Below, piece after piece: positions 1 through 7,082 of a stretch of DNA of 64,000 bases. The notes beneath the pieces were generated by a model, which was not told the DNA's origin, made no database searches, and was given only the letters and a program-made list of their open reading frames with translations. The DNA lies in the IMG/VR virus record IMGVR_UViG_3300036851_000176, positions 1-64,000 of that record; one strand, given 5' to 3'. This DNA comes from a virus. The translations under genes were made by a program, and so were the position numbers. Position 1 is the first letter of the stretch. Each line of letters starts with the position of its first letter.

Positions 1-252
1 GACGGCGATGAGCGCGCGATCTACGACGCTTTCAAGACGCGCCGAGTCGTGGCCGCTCAGATCGCGGCTGCGAGTTACAAGCCCGGAGACCGCGTGCGCT
101 TCACTGACGCGGTTCGGCCGAAGTACCTCATCGGAGTCGAGGCAAATGTCGTCAAAGTCAACGCCAAGACGGTCGTTGTCAAGATGGACTCTGTGCAGGG
201 ACGCTTCGGCGGCGAGACCCGCTGTCCGGCTGAACTGATCGAGGCCGTCTAA
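1..252 (+). CDS. Hypothetical protein, 5' end outside window
   Basis: The frame is open from base 1, so the start lies upstream of the window; an internal GTG at 49 is the first start codon visible. The visible 83 residues contain KPGDRVRF and a run of alternating hydrophobic residues (ANVVKVNAKTVVVKM), which suggests a small SH3/KOW-like beta barrel. Its stop TAA shares a base with the next ATG (TAATG). Function unknown. Confidence 0.6.
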   Translation, partial: DGDERAIYDAFKTRRVVAAQIAAASYKPGDRVRFTDAVRPKYLIGVEANVVKVNAKTVVVKMDSVQGRFGGETRCPAELIEAV

Positions 253-629
253 TGGCTGCCAAGGTCTACAGCCTGCCGGAAGGGTTGCCCGAGCCGGACT
301 TCGACATCTGCATCACGCAGGGATCGGATGCCTACTTCGCGGCATGCGAGGAACACGAAGAGGCCGTGCGCCAGTGGTGCATCGCGAACAGCGATAGCAC
401 GAGGCTACGCGGCAACATCGTCGGCAAGGTCATCAGCTTCGGCGTGGCGGACGGCAGGGCGCAGTACATGATCTACCGCCACTCCCCTCTGTCCCTCATC
501 CACCTGCCCTACGTGGACGCCTATGAGGCTCACCCGCTCATGCTCAAAGGGCTGACGCTCTTGGAGTGCAAGCGCATGGTGCGCGCGGACGAGAACCTTG
601 CCAAGTTGTTCGGACGGAGGGCATCATGA
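252..629 (+). CDS. Hypothetical protein (125 aa)
   Basis: Start ATG overlaps the previous stop by one base and the stop overlaps the next ATG by four, so it is translationally coupled on both sides. The protein is acidic at the N-terminus (EGLPEPDFDICIT) with two cysteines and no recognisable domain or membrane segment. Function unknown. Confidence 0.65.
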   Translation: MAAKVYSLPEGLPEPDFDICITQGSDAYFAACEEHEEAVRQWCIANSDSTRLRGNIVGKVISFGVADGRAQYMIYRHSPLSLIHLPYVDAYEAHPLMLKGLTLLECKRMVRADENLAKLFGRRAS

Positions 630-922
630 GCGCAAGACTTCCGAGTCCTGATAGCACAACCCTTGCGACCTGGGCCGAGAACGAAGCCCTGCCGATCGCA
701 CCGTGGCCCAAGACCGGCGAGTGCTCCTGCGGCTGCGACAACTGGCGCGACGTTGAGCACGGCTACGTCCGATCCTCTGGCGCGACATTCGAGGACGGCG
801 TGCTCACTGTCTACCCTGACGGATGGGACGATCTGAGCGAGAACGGCGACGGCGAGCGCTACGTCCAGTGTGAGTCTTGCGGCAAGCGCTATGACTACAC
901 CGGCGAAGTGAGTTACTTGTGA
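626..922 (+). CDS. Small zinc-ribbon-like protein
   Basis: ATG at 626 lies in an ATGA overlap with the previous stop and has a Shine-Dalgarno GGAGG just upstream, so it is preferred over the upstream in-frame ATG at 566. The 98-residue protein has a CxCxC cluster (ECSCGCDNW) and a later CESCGK pair, consistent with one bound zinc. Function unknown. Confidence 0.65.
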   Translation: MSARLPSPDSTTLATWAENEALPIAPWPKTGECSCGCDNWRDVEHGYVRSSGATFEDGVLTVYPDGWDDLSENGDGERYVQCESCGKRYDYTGEVSYL

Positions 923-1404
923 TCGCCACGGCTCTGACCGAGACCGCGCTGCGCGACTTCCTCGACCAGTACGCAACGGCGTCCGGCGACATTCAGGGCG
1001 ACCCGGCAACGATCGCGGCGGAAGCTGCTGCGGCCGGACTGGTTGAGCGCGACGGCGAGGCAGAGATTGAGGGCGATGCCGTCCTGCTGTATCGGGACAA
1101 GGTTGTTGTCAAGCATGACGACTATGTTGGCGATCCTCCGCTGCGCTGGATCATCGAGGAGTTAATCGCGATCGGCAGCGTGCCAGTCGTGAGCGGCTGC
1201 GAGCATGAGACCATCATCGAGTTTGACATTCCAGTCAAGTCTCTGTGGGTCGCGGCCGAGATGGTCCAGGAGTTGGACGTGACGCTCGCAGGCTACGGGG
1301 TCCATGTCAAAGATCAGCCGTTCGGATTCGCTGAGCGAAACATGGTGCGCGACGTATGGCGAAACACCTGCAACGAGGCCATGCGCCTCATGTACGCGCG
1401 ATGA
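919..1404 (+). CDS. Hypothetical protein (161 aa)
   Basis: GTG start in a GTGA overlap with the previous stop. Soluble, mixed alpha/beta protein; the N-terminal 55 residues are acidic, the middle holds LRWIIEELIAIGSVPVVSGCEHET. No family recognised. Confidence 0.6.
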   Translation: MIATALTETALRDFLDQYATASGDIQGDPATIAAEAAAAGLVERDGEAEIEGDAVLLYRDKVVVKHDDYVGDPPLRWIIEELIAIGSVPVVSGCEHETIIEFDIPVKSLWVAAEMVQELDVTLAGYGVHVKDQPFGFAERNMVRDVWRNTCNEAMRLMYAR

Positions 1405-1577
1405 TCTATCGACTCATGGAGCGGTACGGGCTGAACAGCCTTACGTTCGATCCGGCGAAGCTCGTATTCTCCATCGCGGCGATCGTATGCGCGGCCACGA
1501 CGCACTACACGGCAGGCATCATCCTGGCCGTGAGCGCTGGCACGGTCTCTCTCGGCATGACGTGGCGGCGGCTGTGA
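1401..1577 (+). CDS. Small membrane protein (58 aa)
   Basis: ATG lies in an ATGA overlap with the previous stop, which decides the start over an upstream in-frame ATG at 1356. Residues 15-52 (LVFSIAAIVCAATTHY then AGIILAVSAGTVSLGM) form two closely spaced hydrophobic segments separated by a short turn, so a two-pass inner membrane protein is likely. Role unknown. Confidence 0.6.
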   Translation: MIYRLMERYGLNSLTFDPAKLVFSIAAIVCAATTHYTAGIILAVSAGTVSLGMTWRRL

Positions 1578-1759
1578 GGGACATAGACCTGACCCGCTTG
1601 CAGGAGACCGGCAGCGCTCTACTGCCCCGCGCGAGCGAGACCCTAGCCTCTCTGCTGGAAGGTGTCGAGCAGTTGGGCATAGACCCCTCTCTAGTGACCG
1701 TTACGGGCGCTGGCGCGGCTCTGTGGCTCCGAGTCCAGCCGCTAGAGGACAAGCCCTGA
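1574..1759 (+). CDS. Hypothetical protein (61 aa)
   Basis: GTG start in a GTGA overlap with the preceding membrane-protein gene. Helical protein with a coiled-coil-like stretch (ETLASLLEGVEQLGI). It is the last gene before a 154-base non-coding gap that holds a strong hairpin and two copies of the 18-bp inverted repeat. Confidence 0.5.
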   Translation: MRDIDLTRLQETGSALLPRASETLASLLEGVEQLGIDPSLVTVTGAGAALWLRVQPLEDKP

Positions 1760-1793
1760 GAACGGCTCCTGTGGCTTCCTGGGCCGACAAGAT

Positions 1794-1830
1794 CGAGCCT
1801 GCCGACTCTCTCCTGTGTTCGGCAGGCTCG
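1794..1830 (+). terminator. Strong intergenic hairpin, probable terminator
   Basis: A perfect 12-bp inverted repeat (CGAGCCTGCCGA / TCGGCAGGCTCG) with a 13-base loop lies between the 1574-1759 gene and the ligase promoter. There is no T-tract, only AATATC after the stem, so intrinsic termination is inferred from position and stem strength. It would separate the upstream operon from the ligase unit. Confidence 0.5.
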
Positions 1831-1839
1831 AATATCAAG

Positions 1840-1857
1840 ATCCCCCTTTCGGGTGAG
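1840..1857 (+). promoter_or_regulatory. 18-bp inverted-repeat element, copy a
   Basis: ATCCCCCTTTCGGGTGAG. It is in tandem with copy b, with starts 23 bp apart. It matches the consensus ATCCCCCnnnnGGGTGAT shared by six sites in 1.8-10.2 kb. Unlike the other copies it is not at the fixed 33-34 base distance from a start codon, so it may be an auxiliary site for the ligase promoter. Confidence 0.6.
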
Positions 1858-1862
1858 AGCAG

Positions 1863-1880
1863 ATCCCCCTTTCGGAGGAT
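1863..1880 (+). promoter_or_regulatory. 18-bp inverted-repeat element, copy b
   Basis: ATCCCCCTTTCGGAGGAT ends 33 bases before ATG 1914, the same spacing seen for copies c-f. The element would lie just upstream of, and slightly overlap, the -35 region if transcription starts at the ATG. Confidence 0.65.
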
Positions 1881-1901
1881 GCGAGACTGGCTCCGATGGA
1901 C

Positions 1902-1907
1902 GATGAT
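1902..1907 (+). promoter_or_regulatory. Candidate -10 of leaderless ligase promoter
   Basis: GATGAT followed by 6 bases and ATG 1914. It lacks the first T of TAnnnT, like the other inverted-repeat-linked promoters, which would fit a promoter needing an activator. Inferred only from alignment with the other sites. Confidence 0.4.
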
Positions 1908-1913
1908 GAGAGT

Positions 1914-3056
1914 ATGGAAATGACTCCCCTGCCCACTCTCTACAAGCGAGCCAGCGACGGATCGATCCAGGAATGGACCATCCGCGTGGGCACGGACACG
2001 TCCGGCCACGGCTGGATCGTGACGGACTACGGCAAGGTCGGCGGCAAGATTCAGCGGACCGAGGACGTAGTGACCGAGGGCAAGAACGTGGGCCGCGCGA
2101 ACGAGACCACGGCGGTTGAACAGGCCGAGGCCGAGGCGCTGAGCAAGTGGGAAGGAAAACTCAAGAAGGGCTACGTCAAGACGATCGAGGAAGCGCGCGA
2201 GGGCAAGACGGACGCGCTCATCGTCGGCGGCGTGGCTCCCATGCTCGCGCATCCGTTCGCAAAGTACGGCCACAAGATCAAGTTCCCTGCGCTCGCGCAG
2301 CCGAAGCTCGACGGACACCGCTGCATCGCCGTCTATCAGAACGGCGAGGCGCGGCTGTACTCCCGGACGCGCAAGCCGATCACCGGACTGCCCCACGTCT
2401 GCCGAGCCATTGAATCATTGTGTCGGTCTATCGGCGCGACGAGCGGAGTGTTCGACGGCGAACTTTACAACCACGACTACCACGACAACTTCGAGGACCT
2501 GACGGGCTTCATTCGCTCGCAGACTCCTAAGCCTGGTAGCGAGGTAGTCCAGTATTGGATCTACGACCTTGTGAACGACTCACCGCAGTCCGCTCGCGCG
2601 GAGGCTATCGCTGCTATCTCGGAGCAGAGCGTAGGCGCGCTGGTCGCGGTTCCGACGATCGAGGTTGCAGACGAGGACGAAATGGTCGCGCTGTTCGGGG
2701 AGTTCATGGGCCAGGGCTACGAAGGTCTCATGCTCCGTAACCTGGACGGCCGCTACAAGATCGACGGCCGCAGTTACGACCTACAGAAGGTCAAACTGTT
2801 CCAGGACGCCGAGTACAAACTGGTCCACATCGAATCGGGCCGAGGCAAGATGCAGGGCAAGGCCGTGTTCCACTGTGAGGTTGAGCCTGGCAAGACCTTC
2901 AAGTGCAAGTTGGTCGGTCGCCTGGACGATCTGGAACAGTACCTCAACGAGCCGGACAAGTGGCTTGGCAAGATGGTGACTGTCCAGTTTCAGAACCTCT
3001 CATCGGACGGCATCCCCCGCTTCCCCGTCGCCCTTCGATTCAGGCAGGACGTATGA
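1914..3056 (+). CDS. WGR-domain ATP-dependent DNA ligase
   Basis: Seals nicks in DNA with ATP. Residues about 5-85 resemble a WGR domain (LYKRASDGSIQEWTIRVG, then GWIVTDYGKVGGK), a DNA-end or nucleic-acid-binding fold. From about 105 the ligase core follows, with the adenylation motif KxDG in AQPKLDGHR (lysine near residue 131), FDGELYN, EGLMLRN and, in the OB-fold region, DLQKVKLF. At 380 residues it is typical of small phage ligases plus one extra N-terminal domain. ATG 1914 is chosen because it lies 33 bases after inverted-repeat copy b with a 6-base gap to a -10-like hexamer; an in-frame ATG at 1896 would add six residues. It forms its own transcription unit after a hairpin and is the first gene of the next coupled series. 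Confidence 0.92.
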   Translation: MEMTPLPTLYKRASDGSIQEWTIRVGTDTSGHGWIVTDYGKVGGKIQRTEDVVTEGKNVGRANETTAVEQAEAEALSKWEGKLKKGYVKTIEEAREGKTDALIVGGVAPMLAHPFAKYGHKIKFPALAQPKLDGHRCIAVYQNGEARLYSRTRKPITGLPHVCRAIESLCRSIGATSGVFDGELYNHDYHDNFEDLTGFIRSQTPKPGSEVVQYWIYDLVNDSPQSARAEAIAAISEQSVGALVAVPTIEVADEDEMVALFGEFMGQGYEGLMLRNLDGRYKIDGRSYDLQKVKLFQDAEYKLVHIESGRGKMQGKAVFHCEVEPGKTFKCKLVGRLDDLEQYLNEPDKWLGKMVTVQFQNLSSDGIPRFPVALRFRQDV

Positions 3057-3274
3057 GGGCAACCCCGCTCAGGCGCAGGCTCCCGAGCGTCGGAATCAAA
3101 CTGATCGACACCTTCAACCTTCGCACGGTCGAGGTCCTCGAAATCCACTCAGGCGAGTTGGGTAGCAAGGGCGGCAGTCCGGGCTTGCCACTCCTGTACG
3201 TTCGTGACCTTCTGACGGGCGACACCTACGGACGATGCTCGATCTACTTCTCTGACCTGGCAGAGTGCGCATGA
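3053..3274 (+). CDS. Hypothetical protein (73 aa)
   Basis: ATG in an ATGA overlap with the ligase stop. Basic N-terminus (MRATPLRRRL) followed by a beta-rich body. No family recognised; co-transcribed with the ligase. Confidence 0.6.
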   Translation: MRATPLRRRLPSVGIKLIDTFNLRTVEVLEIHSGELGSKGGSPGLPLLYVRDLLTGDTYGRCSIYFSDLAECA

Positions 3275-3471
3275 CTTTCTTCCTCTGCACTCGGTTCGAG
3301 AACAACAGCGGCATCCAGGCGATCGTCAACGCTCCAAACACAAGGGCTGCGCGGCTGCGCGCGGCTGATCCGTACTATGGCGCTCCTGGCATTGTCCGAC
3401 TCGCCACCCAGGATGAGATTGACTGGCACCTGGGATTCGGCGGCACGATCATCGAGGCGTCATCATCATGA
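3271..3471 (+). CDS. Hypothetical protein (66 aa)
   Basis: ATG 3271 overlaps the previous stop by four bases; a GTG at 3265 is possible but less consistent with neighbours. Small soluble protein (TFFLCTRFENNSGIQAIVN). Function unknown. Confidence 0.55.
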   Translation: MTFFLCTRFENNSGIQAIVNAPNTRAARLRAADPYYGAPGIVRLATQDEIDWHLGFGGTIIEASSS

Positions 3472-3671
3472 CGCCGAGACAGGTATTTGCTGACATCGTG
3501 TCCGAGGCTTTGGCCGAGGCTGTCGAGCGTGAGGTCAAGGTCGCCTATCGCAACGGCTACCGAGACGCGGCTGCGGCCTACGGCAATCCTCTCGAAGCCG
3601 TACAGCGCGCCTACGCGGAGGCCGACCTCAAGTCCGAGGTCTACGCGGCCGAGTTGGCAGAGGATCAATGA
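3468..3671 (+). CDS. Hypothetical helical protein (67 aa)
   Basis: ATGA overlap on both sides. Almost entirely helical, with heptad-like spacing (VSEALAEAVEREVKVAYRNG) and many alanines. No family recognised. Confidence 0.55.
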   Translation: MTPRQVFADIVSEALAEAVEREVKVAYRNGYRDAAAAYGNPLEAVQRAYAEADLKSEVYAAELAEDQ

Positions 3672-4075
3672 TCGATCACGTCAAAGACGACGCCGATCGG
3701 CCGAATGAGTTGGTCACGATCGGGTCGCGCTGGTTCGGCTGGCGACACCATTGGACAGTCATGGAAGAGAGGCGAGGCCACTATGGCGTAAGAGAAGTCC
3801 GGTTCGTCCGTGACGACAAGCCTGGCGTCCCCTCGACCGAGCGCCGCGTCCGAGACCAATGGCTCCCGGCATGGAGAATCCAGAGGTTCTGCGATCGGCA
3901 GGGCGACGTTGAAGTGCCCGAGCGCGAGCGCACGCGATCGAAGAGGATCGCTACGACCGAGCCGAAGGTCAAGCCCGCGCGCAAGGGGATCAAGCGCAAG
4001 GCTCCGGTCAAGCCCGCGACCGCGAAGCGGAAGCGCAAGACGACGGCGCGCAAGCGCCCGAGCGGACGGAATTAG
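3668..4075 (+). CDS. Protein with lysine/arginine-rich tail
   Basis: The 135-residue protein has a folded N-terminal part rich in Trp (SRWFGWRHHWTVMEE, DQWLPAWRI), then from about residue 85 a disordered tail of K/R/P/A/T (VKPARKGIKRKAPVKPATAK). The tail resembles histone H1-like or nucleoid-associated tails, so nucleic-acid binding is a fair inference; the fold of the N-terminal part is unknown. Overlaps both neighbours at ATGA/TAGTG junctions. Confidence 0.6.
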   Translation: MIDHVKDDADRPNELVTIGSRWFGWRHHWTVMEERRGHYGVREVRFVRDDKPGVPSTERRVRDQWLPAWRIQRFCDRQGDVEVPERERTRSKRIATTEPKVKPARKGIKRKAPVKPATAKRKRKTTARKRPSGRN

Positions 4076-4542
4076 TGAAGGCTGGCAACAAAACGGCCGA
4101 GCCGAGAGTGTACGAGCTTTGGCTGACGAAGTACGTCAAGGACGCCTACGAGGACCAGACCGGCGCGAAGCATTGGGGCAACATCGTTTGGGGTCGCATC
4201 CTCGTCACCGAGATTGCGCGCTTCGCTGGCTACGAGGGCTACGGCCAGAAGTGGTACCCCGATGTCAACATCGCGGCCGAGGACGATGATGGTCGCATCT
4301 TCCACGGCATCGCGAACCTGATCGACTATTGGGGAGGGATGTCCTGGCGCATGGTCTACGGCGAGAGCGAGGGTGAGCCCGAGGGTTACTTCTGGCACAG
4401 CGCTCCCCATAAGCCAACAGGGTACGTCTACAAGGACGGCCATGGTCCGGTCGAGAAGTTGCTTGCCCCGAAGCCGAGACCGCTGCGCGAGGCAGAGAAG
4501 TCCACGCATCCCCCGAGACCGCCAAGGCCGTTGAAGGCATGA
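4075..4542 (+). CDS. Hypothetical protein (155 aa)
   Basis: GTG start sharing a base with the previous TAG. Rich in aromatic residues (VYELWLTKYVKDAYEDQ, GYGQKWYPDVN), with a Pro-rich C-terminal tail (THPPRPPRPLKA). No family recognised. Confidence 0.6.
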   Translation: MKAGNKTAEPRVYELWLTKYVKDAYEDQTGAKHWGNIVWGRILVTEIARFAGYEGYGQKWYPDVNIAAEDDDGRIFHGIANLIDYWGGMSWRMVYGESEGEPEGYFWHSAPHKPTGYVYKDGHGPVEKLLAPKPRPLREAEKSTHPPRPPRPLKA

Positions 4543-4622
4543 CGCTGCGAGAATGGCTCACGCACGAAGCCCTGCGGCACAACGTTCCCGTCTACCTCTT
4601 TCTCTCATGCTGCGGTCTCTGA
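4539..4622 (+). CDS. Possible 27-aa peptide gene
   Basis: ATG in an ATGA overlap with the preceding stop opens a short frame ending at TGA 4622; the product ends VYLFLSCCGL and has a hydrophobic second half. It bridges the gap between the 4075 and 4607 genes. Support is only the conserved overlap style. Confidence 0.3.
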   Translation: MTLREWLTHEALRHNVPVYLFLSCCGL

Positions 4623-4741
4623 GATTCATCCTCGACGCGCCTACCGTGCGCTCGTTCTTCTGGCGCATCGCATACTCGCTTGACTTCAAGACCGCAAGGG
4701 TTCTACTTGGCAATCGACCACGAAAGGAAGGGCATCGATGA
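4607..4741 (+). CDS. Hypothetical basic peptide (44 aa)
   Basis: Ends in a TGA that overlaps the next ATG (4738) by four bases, which supports the frame. Start ATG 4607 overlaps the end of the preceding peptide frame; an upstream ATG at 4553 is also in frame. Contains an amphipathic, aromatic stretch (FFWRIAYSLDF) and a basic C-terminus. Confidence 0.4.
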   Translation: MLRSLRFILDAPTVRSFFWRIAYSLDFKTARVLLGNRPRKEGHR

Positions 4742-5055
4742 CCCTCCTAGCACAGGACTGGTTCCAGTCCACGCACTACCATTCCGAGTCGCGAGACGAG
4801 GACGTGGAGATTCAATACATGCCGGTTCCGCATGCTCTGCATGCGCTCAACAAGATCCGGTATGACTACGGACTCGAAGCGCTCAAGACTCCGCTCGCGC
4901 GGGCGCTGGCACTGCGTGTCGCTCAGGCTGGCGACATCGAGGAAGTCCCTGGCTCCCAGGATCGGCGTCACGGCCGCGTCCTGCTGCTCGTGGACGCGCT
5001 GACCCGGACGTTCAAGGGTCTCTACCGGCGCTATCCCCTCGTGGAGTCACGCTGA
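4738..5055 (+). CDS. Hypothetical protein, paralogue of the 7914 gene
   Basis: 105 residues with a good Shine-Dalgarno (GAAAGGAAGGG). The segment NKIRYDYGLEALKTPLARAL aligns with AKIERTLGYEALESPLAQAL of the protein at 7914-8231, and both have a -QD-W- patch before it, so the two genes arose by duplication. Function unknown. Confidence 0.65.
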   Translation: MTLLAQDWFQSTHYHSESRDEDVEIQYMPVPHALHALNKIRYDYGLEALKTPLARALALRVAQAGDIEEVPGSQDRRHGRVLLLVDALTRTFKGLYRRYPLVESR

Positions 5056-5234
5056 TCCTCCCCGTCCTACTTCGGCTCGAAGAGGACGAAGCTCTGGCTC
5101 TCGATGTCGTGCTCGACTGCTTCTTTACGGAGTTGGCCGAGTACGACATTGAGCCGGACGACGCGATCGTTCGGCTGGCCGCAAAGGTCGGCATCGAGAG
5201 GATGCAGAAGATGGAGACAGAATCCCCCATTTAG
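5052..5234 (+). CDS. Hypothetical protein with CTG start (60 aa)
   Basis: A 61-codon frame begins at CTG 5052 in a CTGA overlap with the previous stop, exactly like the ATGA/GTGA junctions elsewhere, and no ATG or GTG occurs at its beginning. The product is acidic and helical (LRLEEDEALALDVVLDCFF, PDDAIVRLAAKVG). Its last codons (TESPI) fall inside inverted-repeat copy c. An internal GTG at 5109 is the alternative start. Confidence 0.5.
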   Translation: MILPVLLRLEEDEALALDVVLDCFFTELAEYDIEPDDAIVRLAAKVGIERMQKMETESPI

Positions 5235-5239
5235 GGGAT
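5222..5239 (+). promoter_or_regulatory. 18-bp inverted-repeat element, copy c
   Basis: ATCCCCCATTTAGGGGAT, with ATCCCC/GGGGAT arms. It ends 33 bases before ATG 5273 and overlaps the 3' end of the preceding gene, so it acts at DNA level rather than as coding sequence. Confidence 0.7.
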
Positions 5240-5260
5240 GGTTCTTCGTCGTTTCCTGAC

Positions 5261-5266
5261 GATACT
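5261..5266 (+). promoter_or_regulatory. Candidate -10 of leaderless promoter
   Basis: GATACT, 6 bases before ATG 5273, which has no Shine-Dalgarno. Paired with inverted-repeat copy c. Confidence 0.4.
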
Positions 5267-5272
5267 TAGGCC

Positions 5273-5713
5273 ATGGCCGAATACACAAACATCACACAGG
5301 ACGAAATGGCGGACTTCCTGGGCGACCAGGGATTCCTACAGATCCTCCTGCCGGGAGTGACGGAGTTGGTCTACGCGCGGCGCGCGAACACCGACGACCT
5401 CAGCCTCTCCCTTCGCGTCTATACCGGCATCGCCCCGAGTGGCGAGAGCAGGGACGTGGGCGAGGATGCGATCCGCTGCGTGATCTTCTGGCGCAAGCCG
5501 AGCGGTGACATCGTGAAGGTAGCGACCACGAAGCGCGTCCATCGCGTCAAGGGCTGGCGCAAGAACCTCCAGGACCGCCTCGACAAGATCGGCGTCGAGA
5601 AGCGCTGCGAGTGCGGCGCTCCGATGATCCGGCGCAAGGCCAAGGCTGGCCGAGGGTCTGAATTTTACGGCTGCTCCACCTTCCCCGAGTGCCGCAAGAC
5701 GAGTTCTGTATGA
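5273..5713 (+). CDS. Protein with C-terminal topoisomerase-type zinc ribbon
   Basis: 146 residues. The first 105 are an unknown mixed alpha/beta domain (ITQDEMADFLGDQGF, then VFWRKPSGDIVKVATTKR). The last 35 (KRCECGAPMIRRKAK, then FYGCSTFPECRKT) match the four-cysteine zinc ribbon found at the C-terminus of bacterial topoisomerase I and many nucleases, so DNA binding is likely. It lacks a Shine-Dalgarno and is first in the unit controlled by inverted-repeat copy c, followed by the glycosyltransferase. Confidence 0.75.
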   Translation: MAEYTNITQDEMADFLGDQGFLQILLPGVTELVYARRANTDDLSLSLRVYTGIAPSGESRDVGEDAIRCVIFWRKPSGDIVKVATTKRVHRVKGWRKNLQDRLDKIGVEKRCECGAPMIRRKAKAGRGSEFYGCSTFPECRKTSSV

Positions 5714-6768
5714 AGATCACTGTCCTGATCCCCTCGCACAACGAGGAAGCCGTGATCGCTCGCTCGATCGAGAGCGTCCTGGCTCAGACTCGACGGCCGG
5801 ACAGGATCATCGTTGTGGCCGACAACTGCACCGACAGGACAGAAGAGATTGCGCGCGAGTGCGGTGCGGAAGTGTTCGAGACCGTGGACAACAAGCATCG
5901 CAAGGCCGGTGGGCAGAATCAGGCGCTCGCGTGGCTGCTGCCGACGCTGAGCGACGAGGACCTCATCGTCTCGATGGACGCGGACACAATGCTCTCGCCG
6001 GAGTTCTTGCGTAACGCCTCTCGCCACTTCTCGATCCGCCCTGGTCTCGGAGCGTGCTCATCGAATCACCTGGTCCACGAGGCGAGCCGACTGGTCGAAA
6101 CTTTGCAGGAAATGGAGTACGAGCGCGACCGGCGCTACACCGGCCGAAAGCGCGGGAGGGTCGGCTGCATGACGGGCATGGCCTCCATGTTCTCCGTGAG
6201 TGCGCTCAGGCGCATCATCGAGTTGCATGGCACCGTCTACGACGAGGGCAACTGGACCGAGGATTGGAAACTGACCTTCGCGCTCAAGCACGCGGGCTAC
6301 CGCTGCATCCGTCCGCAGGACTGCACGGCGGCGACCGTCCCTGTCCCTCGCTGGCGCGAGTTGTTCGTCCAGCGCGAGCGTTGGGGTCGCGGCTACTTCC
6401 AAACGATCTGCGAGTTCGGCCTCACGCGACAGACCCTACAGCCGTGGCTCTCGCAGGCATGGGGAGCGCTCACTTCGATGATCTGGCTGGTCTGGATGAT
6501 CCTCCTGGCGGCGTCGATCGCCCGAGCGCATGAATTTCATTTCCCGCTGTGGTGCTATGCGACGACGGGCATCTTTATCACCGAGCGAGTCGTGACGGTC
6601 AGGAAGGCTGGCTGGCGCGCGGCGCTCATCGCGGGGCTGTACCTGCCCGAGATTCTGTACTCCTGGTGGCTCGTCGGAGCTACCTACTTCGGAGTTGCCA
6701 AGCATCTGCTTGGCCGTCAAGGCCAGTGGGGCGACGTTCGCGCCACCGGCAAAGCCACGATCACCTAG
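5710..6768 (+). CDS. Membrane GT2 glycosyltransferase, processive type
   Basis: 352 residues starting in an ATGA overlap. The cytosolic GT-A domain has the nucleotide-sugar region (ITVLIPSHNEEAVIARSIES), a metal-binding DxD (MDADT, 89-93), the catalytic TED (WTEDW, about 183) and QRERW (about 221-225), the QxxRW motif of processive enzymes such as chitin, hyaluronan and poly-N-acetylglucosamine synthases. Residues about 245-335 hold three hydrophobic segments that would form the export channel. The enzyme should sit in the host membrane and make or extend a surface polysaccharide; the sugar cannot be read from sequence. It is followed at once by the LPYTG protein. Confidence 0.88.
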   Translation: MKITVLIPSHNEEAVIARSIESVLAQTRRPDRIIVVADNCTDRTEEIARECGAEVFETVDNKHRKAGGQNQALAWLLPTLSDEDLIVSMDADTMLSPEFLRNASRHFSIRPGLGACSSNHLVHEASRLVETLQEMEYERDRRYTGRKRGRVGCMTGMASMFSVSALRRIIELHGTVYDEGNWTEDWKLTFALKHAGYRCIRPQDCTAATVPVPRWRELFVQRERWGRGYFQTICEFGLTRQTLQPWLSQAWGALTSMIWLVWMILLAASIARAHEFHFPLWCYATTGIFITERVVTVRKAGWRAALIAGLYLPEILYSWWLVGATYFGVAKHLLGRQGQWGDVRATGKATIT

Positions 6769-6782
6769 AAGGGAGGTACTGC

Positions 6783-6938
6783 ATGTACGGACACTCAGCA
6801 CCGCCAAGCACCGCTGTCGGCGTGGCAGGAGTTCTGCCCTACACCGGACTTGGGCTTATCTGGATCGCCGTGATCGCTTTGACGATTCTGTCGGTCGGGT
6901 TTGCTCTGCTTCGGGTGATTCCTCGGCGCGAGGTCTGA
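6783..6938 (+). CDS. Small LPYTG sortase-substrate-like membrane protein
   Basis: 51 residues with a strong Shine-Dalgarno (AAGGGAGG). Residues 18-22 are LPYTG, followed by a hydrophobic segment (LGLIWIAVIALTILSVGFAL) and a positively charged end (RVIPRREV): the three parts of a Gram-positive cell-wall sorting signal in the right order. The 17 residues before LPYTG are too short to be a normal signal peptide plus mature domain, so it is a minimal tag or a membrane protein that merely resembles one. The window also encodes a sortase at 18064-18540. Confidence 0.75.
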   Translation: MYGHSAPPSTAVGVAGVLPYTGLGLIWIAVIALTILSVGFALLRVIPRREV

Positions 6939-6956
6939 TCGTTGCACGCTGCGGTT

Positions 6957-6975
6957 CCCGGATCGAGGGTCCGGG
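6957..6975 (+). terminator. Intergenic hairpin
   Basis: CCCGGA / TCCGGG arms with a 7-base loop, followed by only two T, in the gap after the LPYTG gene and before the next promoter. Possible terminator of the 5273-6938 unit. Confidence 0.3.
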
Positions 6976-7042
6976 TTCCCGGAGCGCCACGACGGCGATC
7001 CTCTCACAATCCGAGCACAAGGGAGCCAAAAATGAACACAGA

Positions 7043-7060
7043 ATCCCCCGAAAGGGTGAT
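7043..7060 (+). promoter_or_regulatory. 18-bp inverted-repeat element, copy d
   Basis: ATCCCCCGAAAGGGTGAT, ending 34 bases before ATG 7095. If translation began at the upstream ATG 7032 the element would lie inside the coding region. Confidence 0.7.
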
Positions 7061-7082
7061 TGCAAATCAGGTCTCGATGTCA

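Noticed and set aside
8-238. 76-codon frame at the window start
   Set aside because: Ser/Arg-rich composition typical of an off-frame shadow; the frame open from base 1 to 252 couples properly to the next gene.
6911-6920. Half-site TCGGGTGAT in the LPYTG gene
   Set aside because: No matching left arm and no start codon at 33-34 bases; explained by coding sequence.
6939-7020. Structured GC-rich gap considered as a tRNA
   Set aside because: No anticodon arm or T-loop pattern with correct spacing; a simple hairpin explains the symmetry.
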